Program-made: the position numbers and the translations under genes | NCBI GenBank assembly: GCA_031216445.1 | Contig: CM062210.1 | Coordinates: forward strand, 1,074,501 to 1,138,500 | DNA length: 64,000 bases | Direction of reading: 5' to 3' | Source: Lateolabrax maculatus | Taxonomy: Eukaryota > Chordata > Actinopteri > Acropomatiformes > Lateolabracidae | Notes under the pieces: model-generated | Seen by the model: only the letters and a program-made list of their open reading frames with translations | Database searches by the model: none | Told to the model about the DNA's origin: nothing | Shown here: positions 36,101 to 48,003 of the stretch, one piece after another | How positions within the stretch are numbered: position 1 is the first letter of the stretch | Layout: every line of letters starts with the position of its first letter

Positions 36101-38453
36101 TCTGGAAAGGTAACATATGCAATAACTTCAAATTTAGGCTACCTAAGTTTATCTCTCTTGATATAATACACCTATGTATATGGTCTGGCAAAATGCCTGC
36201 TGTTTACCTAACTCGTCTGCTTTTCTTTAAGCTAATAGTAAGAGTAAGCTAATTTTCTTGATTGATGACTGATTGCAGAACGTTTTGTTTTCTGTTGTGA
36301 TTTTTTCTTTTATTGATGTCTCAGAACAGTGGAAACACTTCACTTCAGCATTAAGTATATCAGCCTATGGCAGAACTGAATAACAACCCAAAAACATAAT
36401 AACTGCGCGGAGGCATTTAAACAGTGTCTGACCTCAAAATCTCCAGTCTACAGTTTGGACTCTCCAGTCCAGCAGACAGCAGCTTCACTCCTGAATCCTG
36501 CAGCTTGTTGTCATTCAGGTCCAGCTCTCTCAGATGGGAGGGGTTGGACTTCAGAGCTGAGGCCAGAGAAGCACAGCTGATCTCTGACAACCTGCTGCGA
36601 TTCAATCTGAAAAAAAAAAAAAGTTATATAGATAAAAATCTATTTATAATCCAATCAGATCTGCTACATCAAATGTAATATCATGGACAAAATCATTAAC
36701 ATTTTGAATTAACTATATCACATACCTGTACTCCAGATCTGATATGATCATGTACATTGTAATAGAAAAATTCAGTTTCTTTGGTACAAGCCATTTGAGA
36801 TGGCTTTCCCACAGTACCTGATACCAAGTTTCCTTTGTGTATTGCAATTATAAGGTCTAGACTGTACTTCACACCTAAGTGCAAGATCCTGCAGGATGCC
36901 TCAGATGCAAACCACATCCTAAGAGGTCTGTGCCCCCATCTACAACAGACAAATGGTGGGACAAACACTCTGGGTGGGGGGGGGCGACAAAAAACCCTGC
37001 TACGGGAAAGGGGCTGACCTCGACAACAGGAAGGGGCTTGATCCTTGCAGGAGGGGTCTGACCCTACAGTAGACAAAGGAAATGTGAAACACCCCAAAAA
37101 GGGGTGTTCCTCAGGTATAAATGTTATGTTTTCCCCATGCTCGGGGTCCTTCTTCACCATTGACCGCTCGCGTGTTGATTGACCTTTTCTTTGCAAAGAA
37201 AATAAAACGTTGTCGGCCGGCAGAAGTCTCCATTTCATTATTCACCAGGAGCAGAGAGAAATCTCCACAACAACATTAATAGCTATATGCCACATATAAT
37301 ACATATCTAAAATACTCAACCGTGCTTGTTTATATTTTTGGCATTGTGTATTTTTGGATTTGCACCTTATCTATATTATATGTTTTACATTTGCACTCTT
37401 TATGTTTGATAAATCATCACTGATTTGACTTTAAGTACGTGCAATCTTTGTTGAAGAGTGCTGCACCTTTAACATGTGCAAATGAGCAGCAGAGCCAGAG
37501 AAACTGTGAGTTTGATGTGCAGTTTAATCTTCATTGAGCTTCTAAACTACTGAACTCTATGATCAAAAGAAACATTTGATGGTGTTTGATTTCTTGGAAA
37601 CAAAAACTTTTTAAAAACTGTATAGTCTCTTGTTCCACAAACACCATGACTGCTCTTAACTGCCATCTTTATAATTATATATTTACACTTTTTCTTCTGC
37701 AACTCATTTTTTTTAAATCTTCAAACAGAGCCTGAATCCTGCTTGATGTGACGTTGTGGCCTGTGTTAAGCTGCTGTTTGTTACTCTTAACTCTGGTTTA
37801 ATGCACACCACACCACAGCAGCTGTGAGGGTTGTCTCTGTACCAGCCATATCAGCTTGTAATATCATCAAGAGAATTACACTTATCACTACACCTAAATT
37901 CACCTTTATTGAGCTTTGTATTCACATCTTTTTTTTACACAGAAGCTCAAACTGTCTGCAGCCTGTTTTCATCTGCTATCAACAGATCTTAAACAACCTC
38001 ATTCACATCCTTCACACACTCTACAGCCCAATCAGGACTGACTTCATCTTCACTGACTCACAGACAACAATGTGAGTCTGAGGAAGCTGAAAAACTGTCC
38101 TGTCAGACATTTAATTTCTCTACTTTTTCTTTACCAATTCTCCAGCAATTTGTAAAGATAGAAAATATCAGAAAAAATTTAATTTCTTGAGATTTGTGCT
38201 CAGACAAATCCCAGAAGTTTATGAACACAAAATCTGAAACCTCTGAAAAACATACATAGGCTAGAGTCAGAAAACTGACCTCAGAGTCTCCAGTCTACAG
38301 TTTGGACTCTTCAGTCCAGAAGACAGCAGCTTCACTCCTGAATCCTGCAGCTCGTTGTTACTCAGGTCCAGCTCTCTCAGATGGGAGGGGTTGGACTTCA
38401 GAGCTGAGGCCACAACTTCATAGTGAGTTTCTGAGAGTTCACAGCCAGAAAGT
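33118..38453 (-). CDS. NLR-B leucine-rich-repeat exons (five)
   Basis: Exons at 38280-38453, 36433-36606 and 35514-35687 are 174 bp. The exon at 35017-35193 is 177 bp (an extra codon in LSYNNELQD) and the one at 33118-33300 is 183 bp (three extra codons, LETLETVR, at its end). All changes keep the frame. The repeated core is SNPSHLREL ... LQDSGVKLL. The first exon (LSGCELSETHYEVVASALK) is the distinct leading type shared with NLR-A and NLR-C. Confidence 0.88.
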
Positions 38454-41400
38454 CTGTCATGACATATACATTTAAAAAATATGTTAAAATGAAGAGGACC
38501 CTTTCATGCATTTGATGTCAAAACAGTTTGAAATTCTGTTTTTAATAACGTTTGCAGTTAACAATGTTAATCACATCTGGACTTACAGAGCCTTTCTGCA
38601 GTTCCTCACAGCTGGAATCAGTCTCAGTCGTCCCTCCTCTGATGTGTTGTACTTGTTCAGGTCCAACTCATCCAGAACCTCCTCTGACATCTGCAGCATG
38701 TAGGCCAGAGCTGAGCAGTGGATCTCAGAGAGTTTCTTCTTTGATCTGTTCTCTGACTTCAGGAACTCTTGGATCTGCTGATGTACTGAGTGGTCGTTCA
38801 TCTCCATCAGACAGTGGAAGATGTTGATGCTTCTGTCAGGTGAGATTTTATGGGTATTCATCTCCTTCAGGTTGTTGATTATTTTTTGGATGATTCCTGG
38901 ACTGTTGTCTGTCCAACCCAGCAGGCCTCCTAAGAGTCTCTGGTTGAATTTCAGTGAGATGCCATGAAGGAAGCGCACAAAAAGGTCCAGGTGGCCATTT
39001 TTACTTTCAAGGGATTTCTTCATGGTGCTCCTCAGGAAGACATCCAGGGATGGGTAGACATGCGTATGAATCTTCTCGAGAAAAGACTTTGGGTTTGATT
39101 CCCTGTGTTTGTAGTCCTTTAGGAAGTCCTCCAGTACCTCTGTGTTCCAGTTGGTGTAACAATGGAACATGTAGACTGCAGCCAGAAACTCCTGAATGCT
39201 CAGATGAACAAAGCAGTAGACAGTTTTCTGGAAGATCACACTCTCTCTCTTGAAGATCTCTGTACAAACTCCTGAGTACACCGAGGCCTCTGTGACATCA
39301 AGACCAACCTGCTCCAGGTCTTCTTGGTAGAACATGATGTTTCCTTTCTCCAGCTGTTCAAACGCCAGCCTCCCCAGCTTCAGAAGAACTTCAATGTCAG
39401 CCTCCATCAGCTCCTGTGGACTCGTCTCATGTCCCTCATCATACTTCTGCTTTTTCCTCTTTGTCTGAACCAGCAGGAAGTGTGAGTACATGTTGGTCAG
39501 GGTCTTGGGCAGCTCTCTTCTCTGGTCTGTAGTCAACATGTGCTCCAGAACTGTAGCAGTGATCCAGCAGAAGACTGGGATTAGACACATGATGTGGAGG
39601 CTCCTGGAGGTCTTGATGTGTGAGATGATTCTGCTGGACAGATCTTCATCACTGAACCTCCTCCTGAAGTACTCCTCCTTCTGGGCGTCAGTGAAGCCTC
39701 GTACTTCTGTTACCCTGTCAACACATGAAGGAGGGATGTGATTGGCTGCTGCAGGTCTGGAAGTTATCCAGACGAGAGCCGAGGGAAGCAGATTCCCCTC
39801 GATGAGGTTTGTCAGCAGCACGTTGACTGATGACTCCTGTGTGACATCAGACACGACCTCCTTGTTGTGGAAATCCAGTGAAAGTCTGCTTTCATCCAGG
39901 CCGTCAAAGATGAACAACAGTTTACAGACAGCGAGCTTCTCTGCTGGGACCTTCTGTAATGTTGGATGGAAAACATGGAGCAGCCTGAGAAGACTGTACT
40001 GCTCATCTTTGATCAGGTTGAGCTCCCTGAACGAAAGCAGAACCACCGGACTGACATCTTGGTTTTCCAAGCCCTCTGCCCAGTCCAGAGTGAACTTCTG
40101 CACTGAGAAGGTTTTTCCAACGCCAGCGACGCCGTTGGTCAGAACGACTCTGATGTGTCCCTGTTGGCCAGGTAAGGCTTTAAAGATGTCGTGGCACTTG
40201 ATTGGAGTGTCATAGAGGGTCTCCATCTTGGAAGCTGTCTCCAGCTGCCTCACCTCATGTTGGGTATTAACCTCTTCACTCTGTCCCTCAGTGATGTAGA
40301 GCTCAGTGTAGATCCTGTTGAGGAGGGTTCCACTTCCTGCTTCATCAGTTCCTTCAGTCACACGTTCACATCTCCTCCTCAGACTGATCTTATGTTCATC
40401 TAAAACCTCCTGCAGACCACGATCTGCTGAGAGGAGAAAAACTGTGAGACTAAAGAAAAAGATTCTGAGAATCTGAAGATTTTCATGACTAACATTAAAA
40501 CAATTAATACATAAAAAAATCTTTCTCTGCTGTACAACACAACAAATAATCCAAGAAGAATCCTGTTTCCAAACATTAAGACATCAGCAGACAGATCCAC
40601 AGTCTTACTTTGTACAGTGCTGGTCTGTCTGGCTGTCTGCAGTCCAGGTCCTGTTTTGGATCGTTCTCCGCAATGGGGGAGGAAGGTTTCTTCTGATGAA
40701 GCAGACTGGTCCCAGTATGAGGTGGTGCACCGTCTGCAAAACCAGTGTCCAGAGCTGGTAAGAACTGGATCCCTCAGGACAGCCTGACACAAAGAACAGC
40801 AGGACGGCTGCTCCTCCACAGAAACATGACTCCTCTTCTTCTCTCTTTGGAGATGTATATTACATTACATCAGTGATGACCAATCCACAGTTCACAAGTT
40901 GCATGTAGCTGTTTAATTACATATATATGTGGTTCTTCTATTTACATCCTGTGGTTTCTTTTAATTTACTTTCAAATCAAATTTTATTGACATTGTAAAT
41001 GTAAATCATTCATTGAATATGAGAGAAAATCTCTTAAATTAACCACATAGCCCAGAAAGGTCAAATCACAAACCTCTACCTTGTAACTTAACAAACCATG
41101 GTTACCATGGTGTTTGCAGTGAAACAAAATGTTGCTTCTCAACAATTTTTCAATTTAGCAGGGTATTTACAAAGATTACAGATTTAAATTAGTAAATGAT
41201 TGAAACTTTGTTAAAGATTTCTGGTAAAACTTTGAAACCCCTTTGACAAGATTATTTCAAATAGATAAAAAGTAATATAACACTTAATAAAGTTATTACT
41301 GGCTGCTTCAATCATATCACACTGTACTGGACCATTACATGTACTGCTACCTTTTTTTCTTGCATTGTGGTGCTAAACAGTGTCTTTTAATTTGTGTTTC

Positions 41401-43643
41401 TTTCTCTCTGTTTTTTTTTTGTCTCTCTCCCTTCTTGTGTGTCCAATGAAACAGTGATGCAGATTTACACCTGGTATTCTCCGAGTCTGAAATTTAATGT
41501 CTGTTTCTTTTGCTGCAGTAATAAATCAGCAAGCTGTTCACAAACATTTCCATTCTCTCTTCCCATATTTTGAGACTTCAATACATTGAATTTGAACACT
41601 GAATCTTTTTCAGGTCAGCTTACAGTACCGTCTCTCATGACTCTTAGTGTCGGAGGGTCCAGGTTCATTACTGAAGTATGGAGGTTCCTCCTTGGAAAAG
41701 TCACTCTTCATAGACAGACTTGATACTGGAGAGTCTGCTCTGTGTCTGTGAAATGAAAAATGTTTTTACACATATCATTAGTACTTGACAAATGATCATG
41801 ATTTGATAATAACAAATAGTTATGTTCATTTCCTCCATTTGCATGTACTGAACATTTTATCTACAGTTGGAAACATAATACACATATATATCCTACATGT
41901 GGGGTATGAAAATTTGTGTTCCTGCATTTTTTTGTATAGTGGGTTATTTACTGACACAGCTAAGGCAAATGAGCACAGCAGCAGCTGAGTTAAAGAAAAG
42001 GCATCTGACCTAAAGATGGTACTACATGAAAATCACCACACCCTCTGATCTTTAAAACCTTCACCCAGCCCTTTTGCACTTTGAGCTGCTGCACATACAT
42101 TAACCAAATGGCAAGTGGACAAACTCACACAGTTGTACTATTAAAATAGGGCCATTTGTATCTCAGAGTCCGGGGGCCTGATTTACAACAATTACATACT
42201 CACAAAACAGGGCTTGAAAGATGTGAATGCAAACTTTTATGGAAACAAACTATTATTTATACATCCACTTTGTCATAAACATTCATGCCAGCTGTATTAT
42301 GGTGTCGTTATACTTGTAGTAAGTAAAATTATTTCATAAGCATCTAGCCATTTCAAATGATACAGGCCAATCCAAATCTTAACCGGTATAAAGTTCAACA
42401 TTCTCAAGTTCACTGTGATTCATAAAGGGAAAATGTGTCCAGGCATAAACTTTGGGTATGGATCTTACGCACAATTTTATAAGTCCAGGATCATTAGTGA
42501 AGTTAAGGGGTTCCTCTTTGGAAAAGTCACTCTTCACAGATACTGAAGACTCTGCTCTCTGCCTGTGGAAACAACAAATGTTTTACATGTATTATTAGTA
42601 CTTGTAAACAGCAAAGGTAGCATTAACATGACACATAAACATGATTTATTAATAACAACAGATGCTTATGTTTATTTGTCCATCTACATGTTCTTAACAT
42701 TTTATCTACAGCTGGAAACATAATTGCAGGAGTGAAAAGTTTCTACATCTACATGTTTGAGGTTGATTTACTGAACAAAACACAAAGTCCTACATGTGGG
42801 CTGTGAAAATTATTTCAATATAGTAGTTTATTCACTAATGTTTGATGATGCCAATGAGCACAGCCAGAGTTCAGTTAAACTATAGGCTCTGCTGCCTGAT
42901 TGACTGTCGGATGAATGTGTGCAAAAACAATCTGTCCTTTGCTACTGACCTCCACATTTTGGTTGAAGAAACCAATAAACATATTTCAGAATAGCAATTA
43001 AGCTCTGGTTCCATCAAATGTGAGGAAATAATGCTGCCCCAGTATCAAGGCTGATCCAGGCATGTTTTAAAAGGAACAGTATCGTCTGAAATAAAGAAAA
43101 TCAAAATAAGATCCTTTCTTCATTGTGCTCTGAGTTTTTTTACTGTACTCTACTGTGTGGACTGAGTGTTTCTGTAGTTCCAACAACTCTAAGAGAGTGA
43201 GATCTTATTTCTCTAGCTGATCGTTTCAATTTCAGGACTCACATTCTTCCAATTAAAATTTGATTCATGCATCAATAATTTAAGTTTATAGACATAATAA
43301 TTTTTAACCAGGAACTGCAATTTTTGGATCAAATAAGGTGTGCCAAACTTAGTAGCTACAGCTAATAATTCAGTGACTCGGATCAGGGCCAAAAAACACT
43401 TCTCAGGACATCCCTAGTGACAGAATCTAAACGCAATTATAAAAGTGGTGTCGTGTCAGATATCCTTAAAAAAAGGTCATCATGAAGTCAGTTTACAGTA
43501 GAAACAGTCCCTTACTTTGTGTCTGAGGGTCCAGGTTCATTACTGAAGACTGGAGGTCTTTCTTTAGACTGGTCACTGTTCACAGACAGACAGCTGGATC
43601 CTGGAGACTCTGATCTGTCCTCCTCATCCTCCACATCACACAT
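33118..43643 (-). CDS. NLR-B: fish NLR with degenerate RING, FISNA-NACHT and five LRR exons
   Basis: Exons in reading order: 43516-43643 (ATG), 42473-42562, 41629-41745, 40609-40844 (RING), 38587-40426 (FISNA-NACHT), then LRR exons 38280-38453, 36433-36606, 35514-35687, 35017-35193 and 33118-33300. All join in phase. The type is the NLRC3-like/NLRP12-like group that is expanded in fish and often ends in a B30.2 domain. Here that last exon is broken (32333-32721), so the true C-terminus is unclear; it may be a read-through of the last LRR exon or a short SPRY stub. The RING has lost zinc ligands. The large open NACHT exon argues that the gene was functional recently. Confidence 0.72.
34665..34860. 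repeat. Common teleost interspersed repeat
   Basis: The text cagtgaccttgacctttg, accaaattctaatcag and ggcgttcctgagatatcg is characteristic of a repeat that is widespread in fish genomes. Its class is not clear from the sequence. It lies in the intron between NLR-B LRR exons 4 and 5. Confidence 0.5.
36754..37276 (+). mobile_element. Solo LTR of an endogenous retrovirus-like element
   Basis: The 515-bp LTR spans 36758-37272, begins TGTAATAG and ends CCACAACA. It is flanked by a 4-bp duplication, ACAT (36754-36757 and 37273-37276). Inside are a TATA box (tataaa near 37116) and a poly(A) signal AATAAA at 37201-37206, in the order expected for U3-R. No internal retroviral genes are present, so it arose by recombination between two LTRs. 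It lies in the intron upstream of the NLR-B LRR exon 2, in the opposite orientation to the gene. Confidence 0.75.
38587..40426 (-). CDS. NLR-B FISNA-NACHT exon
   Basis: The 1840-bp exon is open throughout and 9 bp shorter than in NLR-A. Walker A is GVAGVGKT and Walker B is LLFIFDGLDESR. Between 39581 and 40180 it differs from NLR-A (24541-25140) at about three of 600 positions by eye. The 3' third differs more, with indels around DYKHRESNPKSFLEK. It ends at RNCRKA before a GTAAGT donor, like its paralogues. Confidence 0.9.
40609..40844 (-). CDS. NLR-B RING exon, two zinc ligands lost
   Basis: Same length (236 bp) and phase as the NLR-A and NLR-C RING exons. CSLC, GHWFCRRC and the last Cys are kept, but the third ligand Cys is Ser (TSSGHWFC) and the seventh is Leu (LPHC). 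A C3HC4 RING needs all eight to bind two zinc ions, so this copy is probably not an active ligase domain. The acceptor is CCAAAG where the others have CCACAG. Confidence 0.8.
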
Positions 43644-43651
43644 CTTCACAT
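41629..43651 (-). CDS. NLR-B N-terminal repeat exons (three)
   Basis: Three exons encode versions of the same acidic, Ser-rich segment. The one at 43516-43651 has CDVEDEEDRSESPGSS, the one at 42473-42562 has ESSVSVKSDFSKEEP, and the one at 41629-41745 has ADSPVSSLSMKSDFSKEEP. The second and third lack the normal GTAAG donor; phase is kept only if GTGCGT and GTACTG are used. NLR-A and NLR-C show one such exon each. The extra exons may be skipped or decaying. Confidence 0.55.
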
Positions 43652-44700
43652 CTGAGAGGAAAACCAGTAAAGCTGGAGAGACACACACACACACACACAG
43701 TATAATAAAGTCAGTACCCAACCTCTAAAGTTGGTATCTTCTTATTTATTTGACATTACTTTAATAAAAAACATCTGTATTTTCTAGCCATCACAATGAG
43801 TACCTGTGACAGTGATTGTTTAAATCCAACAACCAGTCAGACTTCATACAGACGCTGTCTAGTTCTTGACTGTGGCTGCTCTCCATTGTAACTGAGCTGC
43901 TGAGCTACATGTGATGTAGCTGTGATAGCTCAGAAACCAGGAAGAGTCTGCAGTCCGTAATAACATAATTAGCTCAAATTATTTGAGTTAGCTTCTACAT
44001 AACTGACAATCTTTGCCAGCCACTCCAAACAGGGACAAAGTTTTGACAATTACAATTTAAAGTCACACCCAACTTTTTAGAAAAAGATTCTGATAAAGAT
44101 TATACAAACTATAAATCATTTAATAAATTATGATATATGATAATAGGTTAAGCTACTCAACAGTACATAAAGCAATTAATGTTACCCCCACCATTCCTAG
44201 ATGCAACATTAAAGTGATGCACACATTAATGCATCACTAATTAACACAAACAATCAAAGGTCTAAGGATAGAGGGTTTCATATGCTGTACAGATTGCAAA
44301 AGCCCACAGGCAATTTTGTGATATTGGGCTATATAAATTATAAAAATATCTGTTTTCTGACTATTTGCACACTGATAGGTTAGCTACCAATTAGCAACAT
44401 CTGCATTTCACTAAAAAACTTATTTTCCAGTAAATCTGTGTACTGTGTTCAAAGATGTGAAACATTTACCTGCGTGCATAGGGTCCGCAAGGAGAGGAAA
44501 CTTGACCCTCTTGACATTGAAATAATAACGATGTCAAACTCACGCTGTATCACCAATGTTCTTCTGCAGCAACAACAGTCACACCTTCCTGGCAAATTCC
44601 TTCAGAATAAAAGTGTCACCAAAATAGAAAAAAAAATCCTCTTTAAACTTCATTATGACTTTGTTTTGTCTGTAATAATACATTAGTCTTAGCTATGGGT
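43652..44700 (-). other. NLR-B 5' flank shared with NLR-C
   Basis: Blocks at about 43800-43930 and 44440-44600 match 59030-59150 and 59260-59400 upstream of NLR-C, including caaccagtcagacttca and a run of cagcaacaaca text. Similarity stops after about 44.6 kb, so the NLR-B equivalent of the NLR-C promoter is not visible. Confidence 0.5.
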
Positions 44701-44934
44701 TGCCATTGTTATAAAATCCATATATTACTAATTCAACATAGTTTCTACTACCACTACTACTAGTAGTAGTACTGCATTTAAAGGTAACATGATGCAGGAC
44801 TCAAGCCAAAATTCCGTCCATATTCCCTCAGAATAATCTCATCCTAAGACATTTTTTTGACCAGCCATAGAAAAACAAAACAAATATGCTTCTTGGTGTT
44901 ATAATGTACTGTATATACACCCATAGGAAACTGT

Positions 44935-44985
44935 TTTAGGTTCACCTTATACCTAATAAAAGTGGCCAGTGAATGTAACTATATT
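44935..44985. repeat. End fragment of a common fish DNA element
   Basis: The text cacctta-tacctaataaaagtggcc-agtgaatgta matches the end of a highly repeated teleost element; a piece of the body of the same family lies at about 48925-49115. Confidence 0.4.
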
Positions 44986-45551
44986 TGGACATATACATTT
45001 ATATACACATATTTTTATAAATATACTGTAACATTGGGGGTCCATACTTAATTACATCACATCAAGTCTACTTTTAAAAAACACTATATCTTCCCTTTAT
45101 TTTGAAGGGCAGCCACTATTGTTGTCTGCTTCCTCCCATATACTATTGGCTGAAATGTTTTTTTTTTCTCTGTATTTACTGGAAATCTCCATTTGCGGAA
45201 ATGAAACATGAGAGCAGACAGGGAGGGAACACAGCAGGCTTGCTCTGTTTAAACATGTTTTTGTTGAACTTCTGTCCAAAAATCACTGTTTTCTAATCCT
45301 TTTCTTTCTCTTAAATTAATATCTGAATTAAAATAGAGTATTAAAGTGACCAATAACAATAACAACAGATACACATATTCTATAAACTCTTAGGATGCAG
45401 TTAATCCATAGAACGTGTTTTAATGTATGTATTCCTTTTTTTGTTGTTAGGGCCTTATATATTAAATGGATCATATCACATTAAAGACACTGACTATAAA
45501 TAATATGATCAGCGTTATAAAACACACCATGGGTAATTTATCTGTTGAATG

Positions 45552-45963
45552 TAAACTCCTTAGCCTGGGAACCAGACAAATCTGCAATCTCATGTTTCAT
45601 TTGCTCTGGCAGATACGTCTGGCCCCTCTCCCATTCAAACTGGTTACTCTGCCGTTTAACAGGATAACCAGTCACAAGTGTTTATTTAGTACGAGGCGGG
45701 ATTAATACGCTGATTGACAGAGGCTACAGCAGCAGTATTAAACGGATTGGATGGTAAATTTTCTCTAAAATAAGAACAAACAACTGCACTTAAGCTTTAC
45801 GTTGATAAGAAATATGTGTTTGCCGAACTTCCGACAAGACGGCGCTCCGTTGCTCTGATTGGTTGTCTCTGCCCGTTGATAACGCCCCTTGGAAATCAAA
45901 AATTAACTGAGAGGTCAATTCGCAAATGCGTATAAGTCTGGCGATGCCAGGCTATAAACTCCT
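45552..45963. mobile_element. 394-bp non-autonomous DNA transposon (MITE) with 9-bp target duplication
   Basis: The element (45561-45954) begins TAGCCTGGGAACCAGAC and ends, read from the other strand, TAGCCTGGCATCGCCAGAC. It is flanked by perfect copies of TAAACTCCT (45552-45560 and 45955-45963). A 9-bp duplication with short inverted ends points to a Mutator-like or Merlin-like transposase source; the family is not identified. The open frame inside it is not a gene. Confidence 0.75.
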
Positions 45964-46777
45964 CCACAGGTTACTAAAAATCCATAAATTCCAAGAAACA
46001 ATACAAAATACATGACCTGCTTGAGTTTGAATATTTCACTAAATGTTAGCATCCTGTACTGTAGCTTCAATGCTGAGCAAGGTGATACAGAATACACATG
46101 TGAAAAAAAGTATATACACTTGAAGATGCATGAAGGGAAATTACAGGGGAAAATCCAAGGTTGAAGATGTTTTAAAAAATGAAAGTCCTGTGCAAGTCTA
46201 AATATTAAAACACACCAAATTCAAGGTTTCAAACATATACAAAAACTACAAGTTACAGTCTGGTTGTACAGTGTGAAACTGATTAATTTAAATGTCTATC
46301 TTAAGTCTGACTTATGTAGTTAACACCTAACTAAACCTAGTGATCTCAGTAAGTGTAGTTAGCTGACAGCAAACACAGCTAACAACATCCAGTTATTTTA
46401 GTAGGTGTAGTTAGCTGACAGCTAATGTGACTAACAGCCAACTAAACAAGGTTTTCTTACTAAGCATAGTTAGTTGAAATCTACCTCAGGTTACTAAGCA
46501 GAACTATGGGAGGATCTAAACAAATATCTGCTTAATTTTATCAAACAAGGAAAGTTTCTGATTATTGATACAAACTTAACTTGTTTACAACTGTGTAGAG
46601 TCAAATCAGCAGAAAAACAGGACAGTCATTAATCAAAAATAATCACTAATTAAATCACAACTACAATCAGTTAAGGAAGATAAGAAAAAAGGTAAGAAAA
46701 ATTTGCTTGATATTTTTAGCTGGACTGCTGCAAAGCAGAGCCAGCCTTATTAACAGGAAAGTCTGTCCCTGACTTAC

Positions 46778-46919
46778 TGTGAGTGATGAAGTCGCACCAT
46801 TGGTCGGTCGAGTTTTGGAGTTTCTCCATTGACCTTTGCTCTTTCAAAACGAATAGCAGCGCACAAATCTTAATTACGTCCTCACGACGCTTTAATACAT
46901 TTTGTTTAAATCCAAACAC
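46778..46919 (-). CDS. Possible alternative 5' exon of NLR-B
   Basis: A 142-bp segment is bounded by a good acceptor (CATATCTTCAG) and a strong donor (GTAAGT) and is open in one frame. It contains ATG followed by EKLQNSTDQWCDFIT. Splicing to the NLR-B exon at 43651 would stay in frame and add about 20 residues before CDVEDEEDRSES. No similar exon is seen upstream of NLR-A or NLR-C. It could equally be part of an unrelated transcript or non-coding. Confidence 0.3.
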
Positions 46920-47339
46920 CTGAAGATATGAGTGAAACGTTTTGTTATTGCAACTACATTTATAACAATTTTTGACTGAAACTGAGCTTTAAGAACTAAT
47001 ATTACGGGGACTACTACAGAAAATTGCAAATGAATATAATATACAAGAATGCACATTGTAGACACTTCCACTGACTATCTGAGAAGCAATTTGGTCGCAA
47101 TTTAGCACACTGACCATACACGGTCCAGTCGTGTAGTCGGTTTCCACCTAGTCTTGTTTTTCAAATAGTTCAGCATGAGCTAACAGCTAAAGCTAATTAG
47201 ACAAATACGTTTAGTTAGACTTAACGTTAACTAACAGCTAACTAACCCAAGATAGCTGTTAACTTCACTCTGAGTTAACAGCTATAACAAAGTGTGACAG
47301 TAATTCGCTGTTTATGGGCCTAACTGTCAGTCATCAGCG

Positions 47340-47680
47340 CTACTAACAGCAGGTGTCGCCGCACACACAAGTTCAGGTAAAGACGCTAGCTAACAGCTCG
47401 CTCGTTAAGAAGCGTCCTGAGTTTGTCCGCTCTGTCAAACTTTCCGGAACTTTCCTGTAGTAAAACGCGAGCTTCCTCACTTCCGCCCGCTGACTTCCGC
47501 TTCCACAAGGCTCGAGGACGGTTTCGTGGCCTCGCGCCGTCCTCGTCCGTCGAACGTTCTATAACCTTCCAGACGAAGAGCGCGCGGAGCCGCTGGCTGC
47601 GCACAGTGCGCCTGCGCAGTCAGTGCGGCGCGGCAGCAGAGGACACGTGTGATGGAGCCTCCCAGGCCAGACCAGAGGAC
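47340..47680. promoter_or_regulatory. CpG-rich promoter-like segment with ETS, NRF1 and E-box motifs
   Basis: This is the most CpG-dense stretch of the NLR part. It has two ETS sites ACTTCCGC (47479-47486 and 47493-47500), an NRF1-type palindrome TGCGCCTGCGCA (47607-47618) and CACGTG (47644-47649). These are typical of TATA-less housekeeping promoters. Which transcript it serves is unknown; the candidate exon at 46778-46919 lies downstream on the minus strand. Confidence 0.55.
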
Positions 47681-48003
47681 TTGATGAAGGCTGAATGTTA
47701 TCACATGTACCTGGACACTACTGACGATCAATTCAACACAACCAAACTACATTTATGCATTCAGGAAATCAATTATTTTGACTCGCTCACCAAAGTCCTC
47801 ATTTATCATCAATCAGCCTGAAACTGCTGAAAATAAAGGTGGTTTCTGCTTATTATAGCACATTTTGGTTTATTTTCTGACTCCGATAATAAGAAGAATC
47901 AGAGGATTTGATGAGAACCAGAACCAACAAGGAGAATCAGAACTGGAGTCAGAACTGATCAAATCTTACTCAACTTTAAAGTGGGACTTCTTTGGTGAAA
48001 TAA

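Noticed and set aside
36696..37238. Minus-strand open frame of 180 codons
   Set aside because: It lies inside the solo LTR, on the strand opposite its TATA and poly(A) signals, and resembles no protein I know.
45915..46097. Minus-strand open frame of 60 codons
   Set aside because: It overlaps the end of the 394-bp transposon and has no coding features.
47423..47821. Plus-strand open frame of 132 codons over the CpG-rich segment
   Set aside because: GC-rich promoter sequence often lacks stops. No domain, Kozak context or splice structure supports it.
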